The position numbers and the translations under genes were made by a program. DNA of 64,000 bases from a bacterium (GTDB taxonomy: Bacteria > Armatimonadota > Fimbriimonadia > Fimbriimonadales > Fimbriimonadaceae): positions 496,001-560,000 of the forward strand of contig PNMZ01000002.1 of assembly GCA_013823945.1 (NCBI GenBank), read 5' to 3'. Each line of letters begins with the position of its first letter. Positions within the stretch are counted from its first letter, which is position 1. Positions 1 to 7,165 of this stretch are shown piece after piece. The notes under the pieces are model-generated. The model did no database searches, was not told where the DNA came from, and worked only from the letters and a program-made list of their open reading frames with translations.

Positions 1-329
1 GTCAAGCGCAAGTAACCGCCCGAAGAACTCTTGAGGAAGCATCTCGTATGATGGCGAACCGGGATCAGCTGGTTCAGCTCGCCCGAAGATTAGAGGCGCA
101 AAAACTTGATCCCGCTTCCCCACTCGATACAATCGATTCAATTGACCAACGCATTCACGAAGCCACTCGCGCCGTGGATCAGCTCACTCTTAAAATCACC
201 CAAGCGGCAACCCAAACAGAAATCCCTACGTTGGACAATGAGAACGATCTTGATGACCTCGTTTCTCGTCTCCAAAACATTAGCCAATCATTTGACGAAG
301 TCAATCAGTCCATCAATCAAACATCATGA
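1..329 (+). CDS. C-terminal part of a coiled-coil protein (5' truncated by window)
   Basis: The reading frame is open from the first bases of the window to a stop at 327-329, so the start lies outside; the ATG at 48 is probably internal. The visible part of about 109 residues is rich in Gln, Asp, Ala and Leu with heptad-like spacing and looks like a long helical coiled coil. No catalytic motif is visible. Its stop overlaps the start of the next gene (ATGA), so the two are translationally coupled. I do not recognise the family. A chaperone-like or scaffold role beside the J-like protein would be guesswork. Confidence 0.7.
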   Translation, partial: QAQVTARRTLEEASRMMANRDQLVQLARRLEAQKLDPASPLDTIDSIDQRIHEATRAVDQLTLKITQAATQTEIPTLDNENDLDDLVSRLQNISQSFDEVNQSINQTS

Positions 330-736
330 GCGAAGCAAAACGCGCCTATAACGTCCTCCGAGCCTTCGTCAACAATGAATGGGAACGAGTCAAAGGGCTC
401 GACCTCCAAAACGCTTGGCGAGAACTCGATGCCCCTATCGGTGAACAACCGCACCAAACAGAAGAACAAGCCAACCCAATCTCTAGCATGGAACCAACAG
501 AACTCGAAGCCAATGCACGCACTATTCTAAACGTCACCGCAAAAGCGAGTTTTGATGAAATCCGCAAAGCTTTTGAAAAAATCAATCACCGAGTCCAACC
601 GCAGAACTTTGAAAGTGGCACCGACGAAGCCCGCCACGCCCAAGAGCTCCTGCGAAAAGCAACCTGGGCTTACCAATATCTCACGAAAGACATGAGTGCC
701 GCCGAACGACGATTCCGCAGTTTGGAACTCGATTAA
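326..736 (+). CDS. Small protein with a degenerate J-like domain
   Basis: This 136-residue protein has an N-terminal helical part (1-30), an acidic linker (35-60) and a C-terminal region (about 62-130) that follows the J-domain pattern: ILNVTAKASFDEIRKAFEKI, then a loop, then a helix with AQELLRKATWAYQYL. The HPD tripeptide that activates Hsp70 is missing; HRVQP stands in its place. If it is a J-domain relative it cannot stimulate DnaK in the usual way and would act as a J-like binding module. It overlaps the upstream coiled-coil gene by 4 bases and is followed after 2 bases by a membrane protein gene. The assignment rests on pattern only. Confidence 0.7.
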   Translation: MSEAKRAYNVLRAFVNNEWERVKGLDLQNAWRELDAPIGEQPHQTEEQANPISSMEPTELEANARTILNVTAKASFDEIRKAFEKINHRVQPQNFESGTDEARHAQELLRKATWAYQYLTKDMSAAERRFRSLELD

Positions 737-738
737 CC

Positions 739-1170
739 ATGAAAAAAGAAAACTTGATTCTTGTTGTCATCGCGCTTGGATTCCTCTTTCTGGTGTTGGA
801 AACTCGCCATTCCCATGCGGGTACGTGGGGTAACCACCCGACAGCGTACATCCCGGTCGCCGCGTGTGGCCTGGGATTCCTTGTTTGCCTTGCTGGGCTA
901 GCTGCTGAGAAAAAGCTGGCCACTGCTCTTGGATTCATCATGATCGGCTTATCCGCCGTCGGCCCCTTGGGAGTTTTCTATCACACCAAAGGGGATTTTC
1001 AACAGCTCCAAACTATGCTCACGTCAAATGTCAGAGAAGAGCGACTGCTCCGACAAGATAATCAAATGGGTGGCCCATTCGCCGAAAAACCCTTACTGGC
1101 ACCGATGAGCATTAGCGGACTTGCCCTTATTTCTGGGATTCTAATCCTCGGAAATCGGCGGAAAAGTTAG
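739..1170 (+). CDS. Small polytopic membrane protein, unknown function
   Basis: A 143-residue protein with a hydrophobic N-terminal segment (about 5-22), two central segments (about 36-56 and 62-80) and a C-terminal segment (about 120-137), ending in a short basic tail (NRRKS). A hydrophilic loop of roughly 30 residues with Gln and Arg lies between the third and last segments. There is no motif I recognise. It begins 2 bases after the stop of the J-like gene, so it is most likely the last gene of that operon. Confidence 0.65.
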   Translation: MKKENLILVVIALGFLFLVLETRHSHAGTWGNHPTAYIPVAACGLGFLVCLAGLAAEKKLATALGFIMIGLSAVGPLGVFYHTKGDFQQLQTMLTSNVREERLLRQDNQMGGPFAEKPLLAPMSISGLALISGILILGNRRKS

Positions 1171-1183
1171 CCTTCCCGAATGC

Positions 1184-1189
1184 CATAAT
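1184..1189 (+). promoter_or_regulatory. -10 box of leuB, leaderless type
   Basis: CATAAT ends 6 bases before the leuB ATG, so transcription should begin at or next to the start codon. No Shine-Dalgarno sequence and no clear -35 box are visible. Confidence 0.55.
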
Positions 1190-1195
1190 CCAGGC

Positions 1196-2269
1196 ATGTC
1201 ATTTAAGGTTGCCGTTTTGCCCGGCGATGGAATTGGACCGGAAGTAACGGCGGAGGCCGTCAAAGTTCTCAAAGCAACGGGCCTCAGCATAGAGTTTGAA
1301 GAAGCCCCCTTCGGTGGAGCCGGGTACGACGACTGCGGTGAACCTCTCCCGACCAAAACCCTTGATCTCTGCAAGGCGAGCGATGCAATCCTTCTTGGCG
1401 CAGTGGGCGGACCAAAATGGGACAACCTCGAACCCATCACAAAACGCCCGGAGATCGGAGGGCTTCTTCCTATTCGCCGAGAACTCAATCTTTACGCTAA
1501 CCTCCGCCCCGCCAAAACCCTCAAACCGCTGATCCACGCTTCACCGCTTAAGGAAGGCCGAAGCATGATGGATTTGATTGTCGTCCGCGAATTAACTGGG
1601 GGTATTTATTTTGGTGAGCCGCGAGGTCGGAGAGACAACGGCGATACGGCATATGATACATGCCTCTACACTCGTGCCGAAGTTGACCGAATCACCCGAC
1701 GAGGATTTGAAATCGCTTTGCAACGGGGTCGAAAACTTTGTGCAGTAGACAAAAGCAATGTCCTAGAAACCAGCCGGCTTTGGCGAGAAGTCGTCACCGA
1801 AATAGCCACCGAATTTCCCCAAGTCTCAACCAGTTTCATGCTGATTGACAACTGTGCCATGCAATTGATCCGGGATCCCGGTCAGTTCGATGTCATTCTC
1901 ACTGAGAATATGTTCGGCGACATTTTGAGCGACGAAGCGTCAATGATTACTGGATCACTTGGGCTCCTTCCGAGCGCATCCATCAGCGATCCGAAAAACG
2001 GTGTTGTTTTTGGTCTTTATGAGCCAGTTCATGGTTCAGCACCCGATATTGCTGGTCAGGGCCGAGCAAACCCCTTAGCCGCAATCCTGAGCGCGGCGAT
2101 GATGCTTCAGTACACTTTCAACGATACAGAGTCAGCATTGCGAATAGAAAATGCGGTTGAGGCTGCCCTCAATCAGAAGCTCCGCACGGCGGACATATTT
2201 GAAAAAGGAACCGAGATCATCACCACTTCCGAGATGGGTGATGCCATTGTCCGAGAATTAATGGCCTAA
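1196..2269 (+). CDS. leuB: 3-isopropylmalate dehydrogenase
   Basis: This enzyme oxidises and decarboxylates 3-isopropylmalate to 2-oxoisocaproate with NAD in leucine synthesis (cytosol). The 357 residues match the family length. Visible signatures are the N-terminal GDGIGPEV, the substrate-loop [13 protein letters not shown], the metal-binding region [19 protein letters not shown] and the NAD-binding [19 protein letters not shown]. The ATG at 1196 is preceded at 6 bases by CATAAT, which favours a leaderless mRNA. No other leu gene is adjacent; ilvE lies about 58 kb away in the window, so the branched-chain pathway is dispersed. Confidence 0.97.
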   Translation: MSFKVAVLPGDGIGPEVTAEAVKVLKATGLSIEFEEAPFGGAGYDDCGEPLPTKTLDLCKASDAILLGAVGGPKWDNLEPITKRPEIGGLLPIRRELNLYANLRPAKTLKPLIHASPLKEGRSMMDLIVVRELTGGIYFGEPRGRRDNGDTAYDTCLYTRAEVDRITRRGFEIALQRGRKLCAVDKSNVLETSRLWREVVTEIATEFPQVSTSFMLIDNCAMQLIRDPGQFDVILTENMFGDILSDEASMITGSLGLLPSASISDPKNGVVFGLYEPVHGSAPDIAGQGRANPLAAILSAAMMLQYTFNDTESALRIENAVEAALNQKLRTADIFEKGTEIITTSEMGDAIVRELMA

Positions 2270-2284
2270 GGATTCAAAGTGAAG

Positions 2285-2311
2285 TGGGGTGCCTTACTCA
2301 AGGGCACCCCA
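2285..2311. terminator. Hairpin between convergent genes, possible bidirectional terminator
   Basis: A 9-bp perfect stem (TGGGGTGCC and its complement, 2285-2293 with 2303-2311) lies between the stop of leuB and the stop of the convergent sponge-like gene. A clear T-run is absent on either side, so it may be a Rho-assisted or weak terminator. Confidence 0.5.
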
Positions 2312-2338
2312 ACAACACTGGATGGGGATGAAATCAAT

Positions 2339-2653
2339 CTAATCTGTGCTGGAGTGTTTTGAGCGAGAGCCGATCAACCCCTGTTTTTCGCGTCGTCTTC
2401 GCCGCAAAAGCAATGCTTCCCTTGCCAGATCAAGGTGGTACAGAGCCGTTGCATTTTCCTCGCACGAAAGCTCGCGCCCCTGGAAATCCAACAGCTTTTC
2501 TTGCAGAACTCCGATGACATCTTCAATTCGACATCCGTTCGTTCCAACATGATCAGGGTCACCCCCATGTTGAAATTGTATTCTGATGAACTCCGACTCG
2601 ATGAGGGCATCGCTGCCGTCCATGTGACGGAACTTCTCCATGTTTTCACTCAT
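2339..2653 (-). CDS. Small protein resembling the Acb2/Tad1 cyclic-nucleotide sponge family
   Basis: The 104-residue product has, from about residue 24, the order IRIQFQHGG, VGTNGCRIEDVIGVL, SCEENATALYHLDLAREAL and a final R-R-R-x-x-x-G-x-x-G segment. This is the layout I know from phage-type Acb2/Tad1 helical-hairpin proteins: FQHG, VGxNG, a Cys-x-x-Asn before a Leu-rich helix, then Arg-rich and Gly-x-x-Gly near the end. Phage members bind cyclic di- or trinucleotides (Acb2) or cyclic ADP-ribose isomers (Tad1) and so block CBASS or Thoeris defence. No phage genes surround this one. It lies 26 bases after an 88-residue gene and both are downstream of a c-di-AMP riboswitch. Function here is inference; the family call is from pattern memory. 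Confidence 0.72.
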   Translation of the reverse strand: MSENMEKFRHMDGSDALIESEFIRIQFQHGGDPDHVGTNGCRIEDVIGVLQEKLLDFQGRELSCEENATALYHLDLAREALLLRRRRREKQGLIGSRSKHSSTD

Positions 2654-2679
2654 ATTCGCAACTAGCGCTAATGAGCTCG

Positions 2680-2946
2680 TTAGTGGATTGTCTCAGATCG
2701 GAATTCTTTCCGTTTCGACTTCAGTTTCAAGATCGTTTCAGTAAGCTGAGCAATCTCTTTTCGTCGTCCCGGGCCAAGCGTTTCCATTTCGTTTGAAGAC
2801 AGTCGCTTAAACGATGCTTCCATCCGGTCGCGGATCATGCCGGCTTCATCAACCAATTCTTCAAACTTTGTTGCCTTTTCTTGCGTTGGGACTTCAGATC
2901 GCTCAACAATGCTGGCTTTCCGCATAATCTGGCTCACGAAGCTCAT
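2680..2946 (-). CDS. 88-residue helical protein of unknown function, first gene after the c-di-AMP riboswitch
   Basis: A highly charged, Glu/Lys/Arg-rich helical protein with no transmembrane segment, no Cys pairs and no known motif; residues 20-80 probably form two helices (a hairpin) broken around LGPGRRKE. The ATG at 2946 follows GAGGTG at a spacing of about 8 bases, so unlike many neighbours it has a leader and a ribosome-binding site. It is the first gene of a two-gene transcript with the Acb2/Tad1-like protein. A role as partner of that protein, or in c-di-AMP physiology, is suggested only by the shared riboswitch. Confidence 0.65.
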   Translation of the reverse strand: MSFVSQIMRKASIVERSEVPTQEKATKFEELVDEAGMIRDRMEASFKRLSSNEMETLGPGRRKEIAQLTETILKLKSKRKEFRSETIH

Positions 2947-2996
2947 CTGGTCACCTCAACAACTACGAACGGGCCTGATTGTTTTGTGGTTTTCAT
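2943..2996 (-). CDS. Possible 17-residue upstream peptide between riboswitch and 88-residue gene
   Basis: An ATG just after the aptamer opens a 17-codon frame (MKTTKQSGPFVVVEVTR) whose TGA overlaps the ATG of the next gene as ATGA. This arrangement would couple translation of the 88-residue gene to the peptide. There is no strong Shine-Dalgarno sequence before it, so it may be chance. Confidence 0.3.
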   Translation of the reverse strand: MKTTKQSGPFVVVEVTR

Positions 2997-3002
2997 GGTG
3001 TC

Positions 3003-3129
3003 TTGATTGCGCCTACGAGGTTAGCTGCCGGGTTAGGTTCAAGATTGACCTGAGCGAATCCTTCGCTCTTCACCCCTGCTAGTTCCTAGCGGTGGTTCCC
3101 CCGTTCTGGGCATTGCCCAAATTCGACGT
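3003..3129 (-). promoter_or_regulatory. c-di-AMP riboswitch (ydaO-yuaA type)
   Basis: Read on the minus strand, the segment contains in order a small GGGC-AAT-GCCC hairpin, GAACGGGGGAACCA, a hairpin, GGGGTGAA, a GAGCGAA/TTCGCTC hairpin, an AGGT/ACCT stem and CAGCTAACCTCGTAGGCG. These are the conserved blocks of the ydaO-yuaA aptamer, in the right order and spacing; CGTC at the 5' end can pair with GGCG at the 3' end to close P1. A TAGAAT box just upstream would start transcription at the aptamer edge. Known members are mostly OFF switches that bind c-di-AMP. I see no strong terminator between aptamer and the first gene, so the expression platform is unclear; it may act on translation. Confidence 0.9.
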
Positions 3130-3135
3130 ACCTAA

Positions 3136-3141
3136 ATTCTA
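3136..3141 (-). promoter_or_regulatory. -10 box upstream of the riboswitch
   Basis: TAGAAT on the minus strand, about 7 bases before the first base of the aptamer near 3129. It identifies the riboswitch and the two small genes as their own transcript, separate from the VirK-like gene. Confidence 0.5.
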
Positions 3142-3158
3142 CCAGATTTCAATCAAGT

Positions 3159-3614
3159 TTAGTTTGCAACGAAAAAGGATATGCCCTGCTCGTCCTTCCC
3201 GTTGCTGATCTTGCCCTGGAACGACTCGTCCATCAAAATTTCGTAATCCTTGGTCGCCAAGTACCGGGCCGTGATCTCAACCAAGTTGTCTTCATAGATG
3301 CGGAATCGAACATAGTTGTGAACGGTTCCGTAGCTAGGATGTGCAATCAAAACGGTCTTAGATGTCGCGATGTAGGCTTTTTCATTCTTCACAACCCCAC
3401 GATCAAACCACTCCCAACTGTCAATTTTCATCCCACCAATCGCCTTGGGTGCGGGCACCACGTCATCGCCCAAAAACAAGAACGTTTTGGAGTAATCCAC
3501 GACAACCTTGACCTCATTTCCAGCTTTCAGAGCCGATAGGACATCCTCAAATGAGTTGAGTCGAGAAGGTGCCAGTGCAACCGCTGCCAAAACAAGGGGA
3601 AGTGTGGAAATCAC
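3159..3614 (-). CDS. VirK-family exported protein
   Basis: The product has an N-terminal signal-like stretch (ISTLPLVLAAVALA) and then the VirK pattern: SFEDVLSALKAGNEVKVVVDY, PKAIGGMKIDSWEWFDRG, KAYIATSKTVLIAHP and YVRFRIYEDNLVEITARYL. VirK family proteins are small, probably periplasmic or exported, and their biochemical role is not settled. A longer frame could start at a TTG at 3629, but CATAAT ends 6 bases before the GTG at 3614, and that start also gives a clean signal peptide, so I chose 3614 (about 151 residues). It is divergent from the hydrolase at 3661 and separated by a tiny shared promoter region. Confidence 0.85.
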   Translation of the reverse strand: MISTLPLVLAAVALAPSRLNSFEDVLSALKAGNEVKVVVDYSKTFLFLGDDVVPAPKAIGGMKIDSWEWFDRGVVKNEKAYIATSKTVLIAHPSYGTVHNYVRFRIYEDNLVEITARYLATKDYEILMDESFQGKISNGKDEQGISFFVAN

Positions 3615-3619
3615 AGTTG

Positions 3620-3626
3620 CATTATG
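3620..3626 (-). promoter_or_regulatory. -10 box of the VirK-like gene, leaderless type
   Basis: CATAAT on the minus strand (3621-3626) ends 6 bases before the GTG chosen as start at 3614. It lies inside the longer reading frame that would begin with TTG at 3629, arguing against that longer start. Confidence 0.5.
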
Positions 3627-3648
3627 CAACGGATTCCCATGAGTCCTG

Positions 3649-3654
3649 TATAAT
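3649..3654 (+). promoter_or_regulatory. -10 box of the alpha/beta hydrolase, leaderless type
   Basis: A perfect TATAAT ends 6 bases before the GTG at 3661. It is divergent from the CATAAT of the VirK-like gene; the two boxes are only 22 bases apart. Confidence 0.6.
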
Positions 3655-3660
3655 TAGACA

Positions 3661-4647
3661 GTGATCAAAATACGTGAACTGCTTCCCGCCTGCATCCTCG
3701 TCATGGTGACTTGCCAAGGATGGGCAAGTTCTGCTCCTCAAGAAGTCACATTTCCAGGAAAAGGTATGGAACTGAGTGGAACATTGACTATCTCCTCAGA
3801 TGCCAAACAAGCTCCTGCAGTCCTCCTTATGCCCGGCAGCGGCCCAACGGATCGGAATGGCAACCAACCCGGATTGCAGACCAATCTTCTCTTGGATCTC
3901 AGCGGTTCACTTGTAAAGAATGGCTATGCCACACTTCGATTCGACAAGCGACCGGTGGCTCGGTACCAGAGCGTTTGGCCGAAAACGAATCCGGAGATCA
4001 GCAAATTTTTCAGCTTTGAAAATCACCTTGCCGATGCCAAAGCCGCCTACGAATTTCTCAAATCCCGCCCCGAAGTAAACCCCGAAAGGATTTATATCCT
4101 CGGTCACAGCGAAGGTGGATTAATCGCCAATCAAATTGCTCCTGATCTCAAACCCGCCGGACTCATTCTCCTTGGATCTCCGGGCCGCTCTATGGCAGAA
4201 ATTCTTCGCGACCAGCTGATGAGAAGCATTTCCGCTATCCAAGACGAATCGCTCAAGAAAACACTGACATCCGACCTTGATCGAGCATTGACCCAACTCA
4301 CAAAGGAACCGGTAAGTCCAACTGATTTACATCCAGGATTGCAATCACTGTTCAGTCCTACAAACGCAGATATCCTCCACGGCTACTTCACGTCCGATCC
4401 GATCGCAAAGGCAAAGCACTATGCAGGCCGTGTGTTCATCGCGAACGGTGAAATGGACGTTCAAATCAGCGCCATCTCAGACGCTCAGCCGCTTCACGAA
4501 GCCTACGGAGCAAAATCCCATCTTGAAGTTATTCCCAATGCCAGCCATAACTTCAAATCCGTGACCAAACCGACAGACCCCGGCTTCGCCGGTCCAGTTC
4601 ATCCCAAACTCATTACAAGTCTGCTCGATTGGCTAAAAGTCAAATAG
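3661..4647 (+). CDS. Exported alpha/beta hydrolase
   Basis: A 328-residue protein with a signal peptide (about 1-23, ending near WASSA). Family features are the oxyanion-side motif MPGSGPTDRNGN, the nucleophile elbow GHSEGG (Ser150), an acid in NGEMD (Asp266) and the catalytic His in NASHNF (His296). This is the layout of bacterial serine hydrolases related to S33/DLH-like esterases; the true substrate cannot be read from sequence. The GTG start is supported by TATAAT six bases upstream. The pseudopilin gene follows after 21 bases and could share the transcript. Confidence 0.9.
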   Translation: MIKIRELLPACILVMVTCQGWASSAPQEVTFPGKGMELSGTLTISSDAKQAPAVLLMPGSGPTDRNGNQPGLQTNLLLDLSGSLVKNGYATLRFDKRPVARYQSVWPKTNPEISKFFSFENHLADAKAAYEFLKSRPEVNPERIYILGHSEGGLIANQIAPDLKPAGLILLGSPGRSMAEILRDQLMRSISAIQDESLKKTLTSDLDRALTQLTKEPVSPTDLHPGLQSLFSPTNADILHGYFTSDPIAKAKHYAGRVFIANGEMDVQISAISDAQPLHEAYGAKSHLEVIPNASHNFKSVTKPTDPGFAGPVHPKLITSLLDWLKVK

Positions 4648-4668
4648 AAAACCACCGAAAATCAGCTC

Positions 4669-5349
4669 GTGCCCCAAACTAAACGAGCCGGTTTCACTCT
4701 CACGGAGATGCTCTACGCGTCGTTTGTGGGCACAATTTTGCTCGGAAGTTCTTCGAGTCTCTACTTCCTTGTCTCAAAGCGTACAAATGAAGACGCTGGT
4801 CTCAACCTCGCAATCGCTCAATCCACTCAGCTCGCAGATGAAATGCAGGAAGTCATCGAAAACGCCTTGACCTGTTCAGTTGGTTCTTCGGGTAAGCGGA
4901 GTTACATGAGCTGCACTTTGCCCACCAACGGAACAGATCAAGACAACGACGGGGTCATGGATCGTTTTCCGCCAGCCTCAATCACGCCGGATGGACTGCC
5001 CCAATATATGGCAGGTCAAACTGTCGCCTTTTACTGGAGCGACAATTCTGGAGAAATCTCCACAGGAGGCACCTTCAAAGATGGCCCGGACTTGTGGCGA
5101 AGTTTCAGTGCTTCAACGGGTGGGAATACCGGAGCCGATCGATTCTGGTCACGAATCGGTGATACCACGCGTTGGACTCTAATTGACGATGTCAACTTAA
5201 TGACCGACTTTGGCAACCGATCGACCACCATAACGATCAAATCTCGGGTCCTCAACCGATCCCCTCGCCGAGCGACTTCCTCCGACGCTCCAGATCAAAA
5301 AGCCGAATACACCCTGACCCGAGTCATCCCGTGGCGCAACGCTAATTAA
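4669..5349 (+). CDS. Prepilin-type (pseudopilin) protein
   Basis: The N-terminus RAGFTLTEMLYASFVGTILL is a type III signal: cleavage by prepilin peptidase would fall after Gly8, leaving Phe1 and Glu5 (numbered in the mature protein), followed by one hydrophobic helix. The remaining about 190 residues form a globular domain with few hydrophobic stretches and acidic patches, one of them (DQDNDGVMD) like a calcium-binding turn. It probably belongs to a type IV pilus or type II secretion pseudopilus; no other pilus gene is in the window. Start is GTG. The last 4 bases overlap the convergent oppC-like gene. Confidence 0.88.
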   Translation: MPQTKRAGFTLTEMLYASFVGTILLGSSSSLYFLVSKRTNEDAGLNLAIAQSTQLADEMQEVIENALTCSVGSSGKRSYMSCTLPTNGTDQDNDGVMDRFPPASITPDGLPQYMAGQTVAFYWSDNSGEISTGGTFKDGPDLWRSFSASTGGNTGADRFWSRIGDTTRWTLIDDVNLMTDFGNRSTTITIKSRVLNRSPRRATSSDAPDQKAEYTLTRVIPWRNAN

Positions 5350-6167
5350 ATCGCCTGATTCTTCTTAGGATCAACCAAGGCGCGCAAGCCATCGCCGACA
5401 AAATTTAGCGCAAAGATCGTCAGCGAGAGGATCAAACAAGGCCACAAAAGCATCAGAGGATAGGAGTTCTTGTTCAAGTTCCCCACCGCAATCATTTGTC
5501 CCCAACTCGGTTCGGGAGGCTGAACTCCAATCCCAAGAAAACTTAGCGTACTCTCCGCCAAGATGGTCGCAGCAACATCCACCATCATGACCGCGAGAAT
5601 GACCCCCCAGAGGTGCGGCAAGATGTGCTTGATAACTAAGTAAGGGGTTTTCGCACCCATCGCCTGAGCCGCCACAACAAATTCCCGATCTTTAAGCGTG
5701 GCAATCTGGTTCTTCACCAACCGGGCCATCGCGGGCCATGCCGTGAATGACAAACCTATGATTACCGGGCCAACACCCATCTGGAAGACACCAACGATCA
5801 TGATCGCAAGTAGCAAATCTGGGAATGCAAACATTCCATCTGTGAACCGCTGAATCGGAATGCTGATCCATTTCGGCGCATAAACACTTGCAACGCCAAC
5901 GATCAAGCCCACTGTCACCGCAATACTTTGAACAACCAGTCCAATGACCAACGAGGTTCGCGCACCGTATGCCAACCTCGCAAAAATGTCCCGACCTTGC
6001 TCATCGGTTCCAAACCAGAACTGATCGCTCGGATAAAGGAATGGCCCTCCGACTTTAACGTCAAAAGGATGCCGCATGTTCGGCCCGACAATGGCAAAAA
6101 TCACGAGCAAAACCAAGTAACCAACCCCAATCCAGAAAAGTGGACTCAAACCGGACTTCCGCTTCAT
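5346..6167 (-). CDS. Peptide/nickel-type ABC transporter permease (DppC/OppC family)
   Basis: This 273-residue inner-membrane protein has the N-terminal OppC helix (about 9-28), then a periplasmic part ending in FGTDEQGRDIFARLAYGARTSL, a hallmark of DppC/OppC, and the EAA-like cytoplasmic loop AAQAMGAKTPYLVIKHILPH. With the OppB-type partner, which it overlaps by 4 bases, it should form the channel of an oligopeptide or similar importer. The periplasmic binding protein and ATPases are not in this window, so substrate cannot be assigned. Confidence 0.94.
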   Translation of the reverse strand: MKRKSGLSPLFWIGVGYLVLLVIFAIVGPNMRHPFDVKVGGPFLYPSDQFWFGTDEQGRDIFARLAYGARTSLVIGLVVQSIAVTVGLIVGVASVYAPKWISIPIQRFTDGMFAFPDLLLAIMIVGVFQMGVGPVIIGLSFTAWPAMARLVKNQIATLKDREFVVAAQAMGAKTPYLVIKHILPHLWGVILAVMMVDVAATILAESTLSFLGIGVQPPEPSWGQMIAVGNLNKNSYPLMLLWPCLILSLTIFALNFVGDGLRALVDPKKNQAI

Positions 6168-7165
6168 ACCTGACTCTCCCGAATTCTTGGGTCGACCATG
6201 GGAAGAACGAGATCAACCAGAAGATTTACAATAATAAACAAGAATCCCGTCACCAACGTTGTCGCCAAGATGAGAGGCGTATCTTTCTTTGTGATCGCAT
6301 CAATCGCCAGGAACCCAATTCCTTTCACCAAGTAGGCGGTCTCAACGACAAAGGAACCAGTCAGCAAGTAGCCAAATGATGTCCCGATAGCGGTCAAAAC
6401 TGGAATCAAAGCATTCCGAAAACAATGCACCGCATAAAGGCGAAATGGCGGCGTTCCTTTTGCTACTGAAAGCCGGACGAACTCCTGCTTCAACGTGTCA
6501 ACCATGCTTGCCCGCATCAATCGAGTCAACGTCGCCATGGGACGAAGAGCGAGAACCACGACCGGAATAATCAAATAGAAAATCTCCGGCGCAACCTGCC
6601 GGTCAGGGAGTTCATAACTCGTGGGCAAAACATCAAGCTGCAAGGCAAATACGTAAACGAGAATTGGGAGAAGTACATAGTTTGGGATTGTCACCCCAAG
6701 AGTAGAAAAACTCAAGATCCCGCGATCCGCCAGCTTATTCTCACGGATCGCGGCGATCGTACCAAACAAAATCCCGAAGAAGGCAGCAAGACAAATCGCC
6801 ATAACGGCTATCTTCATCGAAATCGGAAGCGATTCCGCCAACAGTTTGTTGATCGGAGTCGGAACGCCAACGGTTGTCTCACCAAATTCAAGTCGCGACG
6901 CATTTCCCAGGAATTCAACATAGCGAATCGGCCATGGCCGGTTGAGGCCCATTTCCTCACGCAGCTTTTCAACCTGAGCAAGCGAAGCTTTGTCCCCAGC
7001 TCGGGCGGTCGCTGCATCTCCAGGGGCAATCTCATCCGCAACAAACGTGATTAATGAAATAAACAGAAGGCTAACGAGCCCATAAAGGAGCCTCAACAAA
7101 ATGGGCCGAGCAAAGCTCCAAAACTTTGCTCGGCTCCGATTCTGGGTCAGGGCAACTTCACTCAC
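6164..7165 (-). CDS. Peptide/nickel-type ABC transporter permease (DppB/OppB family)
   Basis: 333 residues. The first transmembrane helix (about 22-45) is followed by the periplasmic region with LREEMGLNRPWPIRYVEFLG, typical of DppB/OppB, and by five further helices. The EAA loop is seen as VRLSVAKGTPPFRLYAVHCFRNALIPVLTAIG. It is the second gene of a PPIase-oppB-oppC operon: its start overlaps the PPIase stop by 8 bases and its stop overlaps oppC by 4. Pairing of a peptide-type transporter with a proline isomerase is uncommon but may simply be cotranscription. Confidence 0.94.
   Translation of the reverse strand: MSEVALTQNRSRAKFWSFARPILLRLLYGLVSLLFISLITFVADEIAPGDAATARAGDKASLAQVEKLREEMGLNRPWPIRYVEFLGNASRLEFGETTVGVPTPINKLLAESLPISMKIAVMAICLAAFFGILFGTIAAIRENKLADRGILSFSTLGVTIPNYVLLPILVYVFALQLDVLPTSYELPDRQVAPEIFYLIIPVVVLALRPMATLTRLMRASMVDTLKQEFVRLSVAKGTPPFRLYAVHCFRNALIPVLTAIGTSFGYLLTGSFVVETAYLVKGIGFLAIDAITKKDTPLILATTLVTGFLFIIVNLLVDLVLPMVDPRIRESQV

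Noticed and set aside
2339-2946. Prophage remnant as source of the sponge-like gene
   Set aside because: No integrase, structural, lysis or att-like repeats nearby, and leuB and a VirK-like gene flank it directly. A single transferred gene remains possible.
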